This document shows positions 35,007 to 44,178 of a DNA stretch of 55,584 nt, piece by piece. The translations under genes and the position numbers were made by a program. Numbering within the stretch: the stretch's first letter is position 1; the number at the start of each line of letters is the position of its first letter. Source of the stretch: an uncultured Granulosicoccaceae bacterium (lineage in GTDB: Bacteria; Pseudomonadota; Gammaproteobacteria; Granulosicoccales; Granulosicoccaceae); assembly GCA_938006335.1 (NCBI GenBank), contig CALLMF010000017.1, positions 1-55,584 of the forward strand, read 5' to 3'. Below the pieces are notes generated by a model. That model searched no databases and had not been told where the DNA came from. It saw only the letters and a program-made list of their open reading frames with translations.

Positions 35007-36817
35007 GTTGTTGTCTCCGCCGCATCGGGCGACGACGCTGGCAAGGGCCGCACATTCGCGGGATCTATCTTGCCGTCAATATCGTTGAGTAGTCGGGACA
35101 AGCGCTCGTCCCCGTCGATCGAGGCGCGCGCCGATTCGAGCGCCGAGGCCTCGTCTCGCTGCAGCTGTTTCGACGGAGTATCAAGCGGCTGGGCGCTCAC
35201 ATCGGATGAATCTGCCTGGCGCAAGACCAGCGTGACCGATTCGCCCGCCCAACTGCCGAGGGCCTGTGCCAATCGATCGACAAAACGCGGTGAATCCAGA
35301 TGGTCCTGCCCGGCCTCGAGCACAAGGTGCACCTCGTTTCCGGCGCGTCGCTCCACCACGGTGTTGTTCGCGAGTTGACGAGGCATGCCTGACACCCCGA
35401 GCTCGGTGATGATCCTGGACCACGCCTGAGCGGTGATTTGATCAAGCGATCCCTTGCCCGCAGCTGGGGCGGAAGCAGGATCCGCGCTTGTCTTCGGGGC
35501 TGGCTCGCTGCCCGTGTCCATCAACGTCGCCATGGCAACGGCCTTGGCATCACGTGCATCTCCGGCCGAGACGCTACCGCGCACAGGCAGGAGCACGGGC
35601 GGGTGCGCGGGCGGGTGCACGGGCGGGGCCGCGGGCGCGTCTGGCGGCGGAGCCGCCTGTGCCTGTGATGCGACCTGCTGTGATGCGGCCTGTGATGCGG
35701 CCTGCTGTGATGCGGCTTCAGTCCCCGCCGATTGAGGCCGAAACGCATGCATGCGCAGCAGCGCCATGTCGAACCCCTCGCGCGGGTCGGCGGAAAACGG
35801 CAGGTCGCGTCGGGCGTGCTGACCGATCTGGTACCAGAGCTGTGTGACTTCCGGTGCGGTGGAGCTGGCAATTTCGGCGAGCAGCTCGTGTCCCGGCTGG
35901 TTGGGGTCAGCAGTATCGGGCACACTCTGCATCAACGCGACCCGATGCAACAGGGCGAGCATCTCGCCGAGAATCTCGGTGAAATCCGGTGCGTAACTTG
36001 CGAGTTCGTCGACGCGCGTAAACAGCTGCTCGAGGTCACCCTGCGCGAGTGCTTCCAGCAGTCCCGCCAGGCGTTGCACGGATACCCGACCCAGCATCGA
36101 CTCGACCTCAGAGACACGCACGGCTCCCTGACCGTAGGCCGCGGCCTGTTCGACCAGGCTCAGCGAGTCGCGCACACTGCCCTCGCTGGCCCGCGCAATC
36201 AGATCAAGGGCGGCAGGTTCGGCGTCAATGCTCTCGTCGGAAAGGATGTTTGCAAGGTAAGCCGACAGCGTATCGGACGGCATTCGGCGCAGATTGAACT
36301 GCAGGCAACGGGACAGTACGGTCACCGGCACCTTCTGCGGATCGGTAGTCGCGAGCAGGAACTTGACGTGTTCCGGCGGTTCTTCCAACGTCTTTAGCAA
36401 GGCGTTGAAACTTGCGTTCGAGAACATGTGGACTTCATCGATCAGGTACACCTTGTAACGCCCGCTGGCCGGCGCATACGGCACGTTCTCGAGCAATTCG
36501 CGCGTCTCGTCGACCTTGGTGCGCGACGCGGCGTCCACCTCGATCAAATCGAAGAATCGACCGGCCTCGATATCGGAACACGCTGAACAGGTGCCACACG
36601 GCGCTGAAGACACACCCTTTTCAAGGCAGTTCAGGCACTTGGCAAAAATGCGTGCGATGGTGGTCTTGCCCACACCACGCATACCGGTGAACAGGTAGGC
36701 GTGATGCAACCTGTCGGTGTCGAGAGCGTTGACCAGCGCGCGAAGTACCGGCTCCTGGCCGATCATGTCTTCGAAGCGCTGCGGGCGCCACTTGCGGGCG
36801 AGTACCTTGTAGCTCAT
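34994..36817 (-). CDS. dnaX: DNA polymerase III subunit tau/gamma
   Basis: 607-residue clamp-loader ATPase and replisome organiser. Walker A GMRGVGKTTIAR with K51, the zinc-binding cysteines around 64-80 (CLNC...CGTCSAC), Walker B YLIDEVHMFS and the sensor region LLATTDPQKVPVTVLSRCLQF are present. A low-complexity linker (about 365-415) with AASQQ repeats and HPPAHPPV separates the ATPase from the tau-specific C-terminus. I see no A-rich slippery heptamer in the region where E. coli makes gamma. It follows the SRP RNA gene and heads ybaB-recR. Confidence 0.97.
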   Translation of the reverse strand: MSYKVLARKWRPQRFEDMIGQEPVLRALVNALDTDRLHHAYLFTGMRGVGKTTIARIFAKCLNCLEKGVSSAPCGTCSACSDIEAGRFFDLIEVDAASRTKVDETRELLENVPYAPASGRYKVYLIDEVHMFSNASFNALLKTLEEPPEHVKFLLATTDPQKVPVTVLSRCLQFNLRRMPSDTLSAYLANILSDESIDAEPAALDLIARASEGSVRDSLSLVEQAAAYGQGAVRVSEVESMLGRVSVQRLAGLLEALAQGDLEQLFTRVDELASYAPDFTEILGEMLALLHRVALMQSVPDTADPNQPGHELLAEIASSTAPEVTQLWYQIGQHARRDLPFSADPREGFDMALLRMHAFRPQSAGTEAASQQAASQAASQQVASQAQAAPPPDAPAAPPVHPPAHPPVLLPVRGSVSAGDARDAKAVAMATLMDTGSEPAPKTSADPASAPAAGKGSLDQITAQAWSRIITELGVSGMPRQLANNTVVERRAGNEVHLVLEAGQDHLDSPRFVDRLAQALGSWAGESVTLVLRQADSSDVSAQPLDTPSKQLQRDEASALESARASIDGDERLSRLLNDIDGKIDPANVRPLPASSPDAAETTTSTD

Positions 36818-36850
36818 GCCCGGCGACGGGCCCTCGGGTGGTCACGTGAG

Positions 36851-36875
36851 AAGAAAAACACCCTCCAAGAGGGTG
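36851..36875 (-). terminator. Intrinsic terminator of the SRP RNA gene
   Basis: Minus strand: CACCCTC, loop TTG, GAGGGTG followed by TTTTTCTT. A strong stem with a T-tail directly after the 3' end of the 4.5S RNA and 34 bases before the dnaX start, so dnaX needs its own promoter or readthrough. Confidence 0.85.
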
Positions 36876-36984
36876 GCATTCCGTACCAGCCGCATCCCGG
36901 CACCCGATTCCGTTGCTGCCGCTGCTCCCTTCCGGGCCTGACGGGGTTAACAAGGTCTCGTCGCGAGAGTGCCGATACGGAACA
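36876..36984 (-). ncRNA. ffs: 4.5S signal recognition particle RNA
   Basis: About 109 nt. The conserved SRP domain reads GTCAGGCCCGGAAGGGAGCA with the GGAA tetraloop region and the matching AGCAGC side, and the strand closes with GGTGCCGGGATGCGGCTGG. The ends pair (TTCCGTA with TACGGAA), which sets the boundaries within a few bases. It binds Ffh and guides membrane proteins to FtsY. Located upstream of dnaX and followed by an intrinsic terminator. Confidence 0.93.
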
Positions 36985-37096
36985 CCGTCGACCGGCGCAT
37001 TGTGGCCGCTAACGAGTTTGCTCGCAAGCGACTGGTGAAGCTTCTTTTTGTAAGCTCCACTCACGCGCCCTTCTCGCGCTGGCAAACGGCAACACC

Positions 37097-37783
37097 ATGA
37101 CCGCACGAGTGCTCGTCGTCGAGGACGAATCGGACATACGCGACCTGATCCGCTTTGCGATCGAAGGCGACGGACACGAGGTGCTCGACGCCGAAACCAC
37201 CTTGCAAGCCCATCAGCTCCTGCAGATGGAAAACGTCGATGTCGCGATCGTGGACTGGATGCTGCCCGGCGGCAGCGGGCTTGAGCTGATCAGAAAACTG
37301 CGGCGCGAAGAACGCACGGCTGCCTTGCCGATACTGATGCTCACGGCGCGCAGCGAGGAGAACGACGTGGCCGCCGGACTTGACAGCGGGGCAGACGACT
37401 ACCTCATCAAACCCTTCTCGCCACGGGAGCTGCGGGCGCGTATCCGCGCATTGCTGCGCCGCAGTCGTGACTTCGACCGTGGCGAAGTCCGTGTCGTCGG
37501 CCCACTGACCATTGACTCGGCGGCACACCAGATCACCGTCGATGGCAAGGCCGTCCCGCTCGGACACACCGAATTCCGTCTGATCTCGTTTCTGGCCCAG
37601 CATCCCAAGCGTGTCTACAGCCGGGCCCAGCTGCTCGATCATGTGTGGGGGCCAGGCGCCTTGATCGAGGAGCGCACCGTGGACGTCCACGTGTTGCGAA
37701 TCCGCAAGGCGCTGAAGACCGCAAACGCGGATAGCGTGCTGCAAACCGTGCGTGGCGCGGGCTATCGTCTCAGCGACGACTGA
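37097..37783 (+). CDS. phoB: Phosphate regulon response regulator PhoB
   Basis: 228-residue OmpR-type activator. Receiver domain with phosphoacceptor D53 in IVDWMLPGGSG, and K in DYLIKPFSPREL; winged-helix DNA-binding domain (about 130-228) with RVYSRAQLLDHVWG and RTVDVHVLRIRKAL. It binds Pho boxes such as that at 39360. I found no Pho box in the 112 bases upstream of phoB itself, so autoregulation is not shown by sequence. Confidence 0.97.
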   Translation: MTARVLVVEDESDIRDLIRFAIEGDGHEVLDAETTLQAHQLLQMENVDVAIVDWMLPGGSGLELIRKLRREERTAALPILMLTARSEENDVAAGLDSGADDYLIKPFSPRELRARIRALLRRSRDFDRGEVRVVGPLTIDSAAHQITVDGKAVPLGHTEFRLISFLAQHPKRVYSRAQLLDHVWGPGALIEERTVDVHVLRIRKALKTANADSVLQTVRGAGYRLSDD

Positions 37784-37833
37784 TTCGGTTCGACGGATAC
37801 GATTCATCACGCCCGCCGAACGCTTCGGCCGGT

Positions 37834-39285
37834 ATGATCGCCGCCATGGCTGCCGCCCCTACTCCTGCTGCCCCTCCTCCTCCTGCTGCTCCTCCTGCCG
37901 CGCCCGCTGGCACGGCTGATCGCCCAGCCCAGCCAGGAGCCCGGCCGGGCCGACTGCCTCTATTGCACAGCGCCCGTGTGGAGCTCCAATGCCTGTTGGG
38001 CATCCTGCTGGTGGGGTTCGTGCTGGGCTGGATCACCGGCATGATCGCGGTGTTGCCACTGGTGGCGGCGCTTGGCTATTGCGTGTGGCTGATCTGGCGC
38101 ATGAATGCTGTGGTCGCGTGGCTGCAGTCCAAACCCAAGGTGGCGACCGCACCACCCTCTTTCGGGGTCACCGACGCCTTGATCAGCGGCGTCTGCCGGG
38201 AAACCAAATACAGCGCCAAGCAAAAGGATCGCTACAAGAACGCGCTCAAACAGTTCAACTCTCTGGCGGCCGAGCTGCCTGACGCCACCATCGTCATCAA
38301 TCAGCACCGGCAGATCCGCTGGTCCAACCCGGCGGCGCTCTCGCTGCTCGCCGTTCACCCGGAGCGTGACCGAGGGCAGCGCATCGACAACCTGCTGCGC
38401 GATCCGGCGATACAGGCGTTTCTGTCGGAACCGACGGGCATGTCGGATCTCGAGGTGCAGTCGCCGACGGTGCCCGGACGCACGCTCTCCCTGCGCATGA
38501 GCCCGGCGGGTCGCGACATGGCGGTGATCGTTGCCCGCGACGTCACCCAGCGGGCCCGAATTCGCGAGATGCGCCGAGGTTTCGTCGCCGACGTGTCGCA
38601 CGAGCTGCGCACGCCACTGACCGTCATCAGCGGCTATCTGGAAATGCTGCGCGAGGATGCCAACCTGCCACACGACGTGCAGAAGGCGCTCGGTCAGATT
38701 GACCAGCAGTCCGAGCGCATGCGCCATCTGGTGGACCACCTGCTCGAACTCTCCAAGCTCGAAGGCAACACCCTGGCTGACAACGAGGGGGAGCCGGTCT
38801 ACCTCGCGAGCGTCATCGGCACCCTCTGCAAGTCACTTCAGGTCGATGTGCCGGAGCATGAATTTGTCGTCGACGCCAACAGCGATCTGTATGTCCTCGG
38901 CGCACCGCAAGAGCTCTACAGCTTGTGCGAGAACCTGATGGCCAATGCGGTTCGTCATGCCGGTGCCGGTGCGCGCGTGGAAATCAGCTGGCAGTCCACT
39001 CCGGACGGCGGCGCGCAATTCAGCGTGCGAGACAATGGACCGGGTATCGAAGCCCATCACCTGCCACGCCTCAGCGAACGTTTCTACCGGGTAGACCGCG
39101 GCCGCTCCCGCAACAGCGGTGGCACCGGGCTGGGTCTCGCGATCGTGAAACACGTGGCCCACCGCCACGGTGGAGGACTGACCATCGAGAGCACGCCGGG
39201 CATCGGATCGTGGTTCAAGGTGCAGTTGCCGCCTGCGCGTTGTCACGAACGCCGTGACGAGGGTCACATTTCGGCGGCTGGCTGA
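37834..39285 (+). CDS. phoR: Phosphate regulon sensor kinase PhoR with Pro/Ala-rich N-terminus
   Basis: 483-residue histidine kinase. After an unusual N-terminal segment of about 40 residues that is nearly all Ala, Pro and Gly, two close membrane helices (about 51-72 and 73-90) lead to a PAS domain (about 145-235), the H-box SHELRTPL with H256, and the ATPase domain (NLMANAVRH, DNGPGI, GTGLGLAIVKH). PhoR has no large periplasmic sensor and reads phosphate status through PstSCAB and PhoU, all encoded downstream. ATG at 37846 is an alternative start. Confidence 0.95.
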   Translation: MIAAMAAAPTPAAPPPPAAPPAAPAGTADRPAQPGARPGRLPLLHSARVELQCLLGILLVGFVLGWITGMIAVLPLVAALGYCVWLIWRMNAVVAWLQSKPKVATAPPSFGVTDALISGVCRETKYSAKQKDRYKNALKQFNSLAAELPDATIVINQHRQIRWSNPAALSLLAVHPERDRGQRIDNLLRDPAIQAFLSEPTGMSDLEVQSPTVPGRTLSLRMSPAGRDMAVIVARDVTQRARIREMRRGFVADVSHELRTPLTVISGYLEMLREDANLPHDVQKALGQIDQQSERMRHLVDHLLELSKLEGNTLADNEGEPVYLASVIGTLCKSLQVDVPEHEFVVDANSDLYVLGAPQELYSLCENLMANAVRHAGAGARVEISWQSTPDGGAQFSVRDNGPGIEAHHLPRLSERFYRVDRGRSRNSGGTGLGLAIVKHVAHRHGGGLTIESTPGIGSWFKVQLPPARCHERRDEGHISAAG

Positions 39286-39359
39286 CGGCAACGCACAAAA
39301 GCAACGCGCAGATCCATCGAGCCACCGACTGCGCATCGGTTATCGGGATTTTTCGGGCT

Positions 39360-39377
39360 TTGTCATCCGGGTGTCAC
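39360..39377 (+). promoter_or_regulatory. Pho box upstream of pstS
   Basis: TTGTCATCCGGGTGTCAC contains two TGTCA half-sites (39361 and 39372) exactly 11 bases apart, the defining spacing of PhoB sites (CTGTCAT plus four bases, repeated). It ends 53 bases before the pstS start. GAATAC at about 39391 could serve as -10. It lies 75 bases after the phoR stop, giving pstSCAB-phoU its own phosphate-starvation promoter. Confidence 0.85.
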
Positions 39378-39429
39378 ATTGGCCGCCGAGAATACGCAGC
39401 GAACCCAACGCGAGACCTCCGACGAATCC

Positions 39430-40461
39430 ATGCACAAGACTCCCCTTCTGGTCGCTACCGCTATCGCCGCGGCGACGCTTTCCGGGCCCGGTTTTGCTCG
39501 CGACACCATCAGCATCGTGGGCTCCTCCACGGTGTACCCCTTTGCGACCGTCGTCGCCGAGCGCTTCGGCAAGACCACCGACTTCGCCACACCGAAGATC
39601 GAATCCACCGGATCCGGTGGTGGTCTCAAGCTGTTCTGTTCGGGTATCGGTGTCGATACACCGGACATCACCAACTCCTCGCGCCGGATCAAGGCCAGCG
39701 AAGTCGAGATGTGCACGGAAAACGGTGTCAACAATGTTGTTGAAGTGCTCATCGGTTACGACGGCATCGCCATCGCCAACTCCACAGAAGCAGAGCCGAT
39801 GTCCCTGACGCGTGAGGAGCTGTTCCTGGCCCTCGCCAAGGACGTACCCACTCCGGACGGCGATGGCCTGGTGCCCAACCCCTACAAGATGTGGTCAGAG
39901 ATCAACCCCGAGCTTCCGGCGTTCTCCATTGAAGTGCTGGGCCCGCCGCCGACATCCGGCACCCGTGATGCATTCGTGGAGCTGGTCATGGAGGAAGGTT
40001 GCGCAAGCTTCGAAGTCATCGAAGCCCTCGATGAAGACGCCAAGGATGCCGCCTGCCTGACCATGCGTGAGGACGGTCGTTTCGTGGAAGCCGGCGAGAA
40101 CGACAACCTCATCGTGCAGAAGCTGGAAGCCAACCCCGATGCCGTCGGCATCTTCGGCTACAGCTTCCTCGATCAGAACAGCGACAAGGTGCAAAGCTCG
40201 TTCATCGATGGCGTACTCGCTGATTTCGACACGATTGCCGATGGCAGCTACCCCGTGTCACGTCCGCTGTACTTCTACGTGAAAGGTGAGCACGTCGGCA
40301 CCGTTCCCGGCATCGCGGAATACCTCGCCGAGTTCACCAGCGAAGGCGCGTTTGGAGAAGAAGGTTACTTGTCCGAAAAGGGTATGATCCCGCTCGGCGA
40401 GGATGAGCGTGCCGAAGTAGCTGCGGCTGCGACCGAGCTCAAGACGCTGGAACTCAACTGA
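39430..40461 (+). CDS. pstS: Phosphate ABC transporter, periplasmic phosphate-binding protein
   Basis: 343-residue periplasmic binding protein. Signal peptide about residues 1-22 (ending GFARD). Phosphate-binding loops are recognisable: IVGSSTVYPF, ESTGSGGGLKLFCSG, SSRRIKASE and PPPTSGTRDAF. The type is the longer PstS seen in alphaproteobacteria and marine bacteria rather than that of E. coli. Expression should rise under phosphate limitation from the Pho box. A hairpin directly after the stop may hold its mRNA level above that of the permeases. Confidence 0.94.
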   Translation: MHKTPLLVATAIAAATLSGPGFARDTISIVGSSTVYPFATVVAERFGKTTDFATPKIESTGSGGGLKLFCSGIGVDTPDITNSSRRIKASEVEMCTENGVNNVVEVLIGYDGIAIANSTEAEPMSLTREELFLALAKDVPTPDGDGLVPNPYKMWSEINPELPAFSIEVLGPPPTSGTRDAFVELVMEEGCASFEVIEALDEDAKDAACLTMREDGRFVEAGENDNLIVQKLEANPDAVGIFGYSFLDQNSDKVQSSFIDGVLADFDTIADGSYPVSRPLYFYVKGEHVGTVPGIAEYLAEFTSEGAFGEEGYLSEKGMIPLGEDERAEVAAAATELKTLELN

Positions 40462-40466
40462 TTCCA

Positions 40467-40484
40467 CAGGTCGTTTCCGACCTG
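40467..40484 (+). promoter_or_regulatory. Intercistronic hairpin after pstS
   Basis: CAGGTCG, loop TTTC, CGACCTG, a perfect seven-base stem five bases after the pstS stop with no T-run. It fits a 3' mRNA protector or partial terminator, which would allow more binding protein than permease; that role is inferred. Confidence 0.5.
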
Positions 40485-40513
40485 CTGGCAAACCACCGGG
40501 GCGAGGGGCCTTC

Positions 40514-41902
40514 GTGACGACGACGCATCTTCTGATTGTCGCGACGGTTCTCGCCGCGGTGTCCTACTTTGCTGGCCGCGCCCGTGCGTGGTCCGTGGCT
40601 CGCGAGAATGGCGGCATCCGCCAGTTGCACTCGCTGCCTACGCACCATGGTGCCCTCGTCGCCATCTGGTGTTTTGTACCCGCCCTGCTCCTGGTGGTTG
40701 TCTGGAAACTTGCCGAGCCTGTCTATATCGGCAACATCGTCAACGCCAACGTACCTGCAGAACTCTCCGCGGGCGACGAGCGCCAGATTGCGCTCTACCG
40801 CAACGATGTCGAAAACCTGATCAGCGACGGCGATGCCTCCCAGATCACCGACGATGGCAAGCGCGCCCTCGGTGAACGGTTACTTGCCCAGCGCAGCAGT
40901 TCCAGCCTGGCGCTCACGCTGCTCGCTCTGGCCGCCGCCCTCGGCGGTGCAGCCTTTGCCTACAAGCGCATAGCCGCACCCACCCGTGCCCGCCACTCGG
41001 TAGAACGCGTGGTCAAGTTTCTGCTGGTGTCGAGTGCCTCGCTGGCCATTCTCACCACGCTCGGTATCGTGCTGTCGGTACTGTTCGAATCGCTGCGTTT
41101 CTTCCAACAGGTGAGCTTTACCGAGTTTGTGTTCGGCACCAGCTGGAGTCCGCAAACCGCCATTCGTGCAGACCAGATCGGCAGCTCTGGCTCCTTCGGT
41201 GCCATCCCGCTGTTCACCGGCACGCTGCTGATCTCCGCCATCGCCTTGTTGGTGGCGGTGCCTTTCGGCCTGATGAGCGCCATCTACCTTGCCGAGTACG
41301 CAAGCCCGCGGATGCGCAACATCACCAAGCCACTGCTGGAGATTCTGGCCGGCATCCCGACCGTGGTGTACGGCTTCTTCGCAGCTCTTACCGTGGCTCC
41401 CGCCATACGCGAATTCGGCAGTGTGATCGGGCTGTCGGTCAGCTCGGAAAGCGCGCTGGCTGCCGGCGCTGTCATGGGCATCATGATCATCCCGTTCGTC
41501 TCCTCCCTGTCCGATGACGTGATCACGGCAGTGCCGCAGGCCATGCGCGATGGTTCTTACGCGCTCGGTTCCACCAAGTCGGAAACGGTGCGCAAGGTAG
41601 TCATCCCCGCGGCCTTGCCAGGCATTGTCGGTGGCGTGTTGCTGGCCGCCTCGCGCGCCATTGGCGAAACCATGATCGTGGTGATGGCAGCGGGTCTTGC
41701 CGCCAACATAACGGCCAACCCACTGGAGGCCGTGACCACGGTGACCGTGCAGATCGTGACCCTGCTGACCGGCGACCAGGAATTCGACAGCGCCAAGACG
41801 CTGGCTGCGTTTGCCCTCGGCCTGATGCTGTTTGTGGTCACCCTCGTGCTTAATGTCATCGCGCTCCTTGTGGTGCGTCGCTACCGGGAGCAATACGAAT
41901 GA
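40514..41902 (+). CDS. pstC: Phosphate ABC transporter permease PstC (long form)
   Basis: 462-residue inner-membrane permease, about 140 longer than E. coli PstC. One N-terminal helix, then a second helix near residue 55-75, a periplasmic stretch (about 75-130), and a further helix before the six-helix permease core with the ABC-coupling loop (DDVITAVPQAMRDGSYALGSTKSETVRKVVIPAALPGI in parts). The GTG start has GAGGGG before it. Overlaps pstA by four bases. Confidence 0.95.
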   Translation: MTTTHLLIVATVLAAVSYFAGRARAWSVARENGGIRQLHSLPTHHGALVAIWCFVPALLLVVVWKLAEPVYIGNIVNANVPAELSAGDERQIALYRNDVENLISDGDASQITDDGKRALGERLLAQRSSSSLALTLLALAAALGGAAFAYKRIAAPTRARHSVERVVKFLLVSSASLAILTTLGIVLSVLFESLRFFQQVSFTEFVFGTSWSPQTAIRADQIGSSGSFGAIPLFTGTLLISAIALLVAVPFGLMSAIYLAEYASPRMRNITKPLLEILAGIPTVVYGFFAALTVAPAIREFGSVIGLSVSSESALAAGAVMGIMIIPFVSSLSDDVITAVPQAMRDGSYALGSTKSETVRKVVIPAALPGIVGGVLLAASRAIGETMIVVMAAGLAANITANPLEAVTTVTVQIVTLLTGDQEFDSAKTLAAFALGLMLFVVTLVLNVIALLVVRRYREQYE

Positions 41903-43245
41903 GCGTGGAGTCTTCGCACACCGCCGCGCCTGCGCAGCCTTCACCTGCCACGGCACACGTCAAGGCGGGACTCGCCAGGCGCTACGCGGCTGAAAAGCGC
42001 TTTCGCCTGTACGGCATCATCGCAATCGGGGCCTCCCTTGCATTTCTGGCGATGCTGCTGATCAGCATTGTCAGCAAGGGTTTGCCGGCGTTCTCGCAGA
42101 CCTTCATTCAACTGGACGTCCCGCTGGACATCGATACGCTCGATATCGATGCGGAAACCGCAGAAGCGGTACAGGAAGGCAGCCTGCCGGCGAGCGAGCT
42201 TCGGCGCGCCAACTACAACGGTGCGATTCGAGAAGCGCTGCGCGAGCGCTTCCCCGACGTTTCAGGACGCAGTGATCGGCGCGCACTCTACAAGCTGGTC
42301 AGCACCGGCGCGCAGTACGATCTTGCGCGCATCGTCATGGATGACCCTTCCCTGCTCGGGCAACGCCAGACCCTGTGGCTGCCCACCGACGACGAAATTG
42401 GAGCCCTGGTCAAACGCGGCGCAGACCTGACCCAAGCCGACACCTTGTCGACCCGTCTCGACGACAAGTCGATTGCCTGGGCGGCGGACCTCGATGCCAA
42501 CAACGAGTTCGACGTGCGCTTCAACACCACCTTCTTCAAGAACGGTGACTCGCGCGAGCCGGAACTCGCCGGCATCCGGGCAGCGCTTGTCGGCTCTGCC
42601 TACACGCTGTTGATCACCTTCCTGTTGTCGTTTCCGGTTGCGGTGGCGTCCGCAATCTACCTGGAGGAGTTCGCCCCCCAGAATCGCTGGACCGATCTTG
42701 TCGAGGTCAACATCAACAACCTCGCGGCGGTGCCGTCCATCGTGTTCGGCTTGTTGGGCCTTGCCGTATTCATCAACTTCTTCCATCTGCCGCGCTCTGC
42801 GCCGGTCGTCGGTGGCATCGTGCTGTCATTGATGACACTGCCCACCATCATCATCTCGAGCCGCGCGGCGCTCAAATCCGTGCCACCCTCCATTCGCGAA
42901 GCCGCGCGCGGCCTCGGGGCGTCGGAGCTGCAGGTGGTGTTTCATCATGTCCTGCCGCTTGCCATGCCGGGCATCCTCACCGGCACCATCATTGGCCTGG
43001 CACAAGCACTGGGCGAAACCGCTCCGCTGCTGATGATCGGCATGGTCGCCTTCATCGTGGACATTCCTCAGGGCATCACCGATTCCGCCACGGTGCTTCC
43101 GGTACAGGTGTATCTCTGGGCCGACAGCCCGGAGCGCGCCTTCACCGAAAAGACCTCCGCGGCGATCATGGTCCTGCTCGCCTTTCTGATTGTCATGAAC
43201 GCGGTAGCAGTGATGCTGCGCAAACGTTTCGAGCGCCGCTGGTAG
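41899..43245 (+). CDS. pstA: Phosphate ABC transporter permease PstA with periplasmic N-domain
   Basis: 448-residue inner-membrane permease, about 150 longer than E. coli PstA. After helix 1 (about 35-58) comes a soluble insertion of about 160 residues ([16 protein letters not shown] to [20 protein letters not shown]) of the DUF3333 type known from alphaproteobacterial PstA. The permease core with the [26 protein letters not shown] coupling loop in parts follows. The ATG overlaps the pstC stop (ATGA). Confidence 0.95.
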   Translation: MSVESSHTAAPAQPSPATAHVKAGLARRYAAEKRFRLYGIIAIGASLAFLAMLLISIVSKGLPAFSQTFIQLDVPLDIDTLDIDAETAEAVQEGSLPASELRRANYNGAIREALRERFPDVSGRSDRRALYKLVSTGAQYDLARIVMDDPSLLGQRQTLWLPTDDEIGALVKRGADLTQADTLSTRLDDKSIAWAADLDANNEFDVRFNTTFFKNGDSREPELAGIRAALVGSAYTLLITFLLSFPVAVASAIYLEEFAPQNRWTDLVEVNINNLAAVPSIVFGLLGLAVFINFFHLPRSAPVVGGIVLSLMTLPTIIISSRAALKSVPPSIREAARGLGASELQVVFHHVLPLAMPGILTGTIIGLAQALGETAPLLMIGMVAFIVDIPQGITDSATVLPVQVYLWADSPERAFTEKTSAAIMVLLAFLIVMNAVAVMLRKRFERRW

Positions 43246-43288
43246 CGCCCGACGCACCGCATCAATCCGTGAATCGCCACGCCTGGCC

Positions 43289-44155
43289 ATGAACGATATA
43301 CTTTCGCCGCCCGTCTCCCGTGCTGGGCTGCACGAAGAACCGACAGCAAACACAGTGCTCCAAGAGATCAAGGCTACCGTCGGTACGGCAACCGTCGAAA
43401 ACCCCAAAATGCAAGCCCGTAACGTGGATGTCCACTACGGCGAAAAGCAGGCGATCTTCGACGTCAGTCTCGACATCGGCAACAACGAAGTTGTGGCCAT
43501 GATCGGCCCGTCCGGGTGTGGCAAGTCAACCTTCCTGCGTTGCCTCAATCGCATGAACGACTCCATCCCGTCCTGCCGTGTCAGCGGCGAGATGTCGCTC
43601 GATGGCGAGGACCTCTACGGACCCGATCTGGATCCGGTCCTGTTGCGTGCCCGCGTCGGCATGGTGTTCCAGAAGCCCAATCCCTTCGCCAAGAGCATCT
43701 ACGACAACGTCGCCTACGGACCGCGCATCCACGGCCTTGCCGGTAACCGCGGCGAGCTCGATGAAATCGTGACCGAAAGCCTGAAACGCGCGGGGCTTTT
43801 CGACGAGGTCAAGGACCGCCTGGACGCGCCGGGTACCGGTCTCTCCGGCGGACAGCAGCAACGGCTGTGCATTGCCCGAACCATCGCCGTGAGCCCGGAA
43901 GTCATCCTGATGGACGAGCCCTGCTCGGCTCTGGACCCCATCGCCACCGCAAGGATCGAAGAGCTGATTGACGAGCTGCGGCAGAACTACGCCATCGCCA
44001 TCGTTACCCACTCCATGCAGCAAGCGGCGCGTGTGTCACAACGTACCGCCTACTTTCACCTCGGCAAACTGGTCGAGGTCAATGACACCAATTCGGTGTT
44101 TACCAATCCTCAGCACGAGCTGACCGAGAACTACATTACCGGTCGCTTCGGCTGA
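43289..44155 (+). CDS. pstB: Phosphate ABC transporter ATP-binding protein PstB
   Basis: 288-residue ATPase. Walker [14 protein letters not shown]-loop MVFQKPNPF, signature [14 protein letters not shown], Walker [12 protein letters not shown], and the H-loop IVTHSMQQ are complete. The N-terminus is about 40 residues longer than usual; the family core begins at [16 protein letters not shown], so an internal start is possible. 43 bases after pstA and 23 before phoU. Confidence 0.97.
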   Translation: MNDILSPPVSRAGLHEEPTANTVLQEIKATVGTATVENPKMQARNVDVHYGEKQAIFDVSLDIGNNEVVAMIGPSGCGKSTFLRCLNRMNDSIPSCRVSGEMSLDGEDLYGPDLDPVLLRARVGMVFQKPNPFAKSIYDNVAYGPRIHGLAGNRGELDEIVTESLKRAGLFDEVKDRLDAPGTGLSGGQQQRLCIARTIAVSPEVILMDEPCSALDPIATARIEELIDELRQNYAIAIVTHSMQQAARVSQRTAYFHLGKLVEVNDTNSVFTNPQHELTENYITGRFG

Positions 44156-44178
44156 CTACACATCACACGGAGCCCTTC

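Noticed and set aside
35400..35760. Possible programmed frameshift site in dnaX
   Set aside because: No A6G-type heptamer or adjacent stem was found; the region is GC-rich repeat DNA.
36985..37096. Pho box before phoB
   Set aside because: No pair of TGTCA half-sites at 11-base spacing is present in this gap.
40880..41956. 358-codon minus-strand frame across pstC
   Set aside because: Rich in His, Gln and Arg as expected of a shadow of a membrane-protein gene; no family match recognised.
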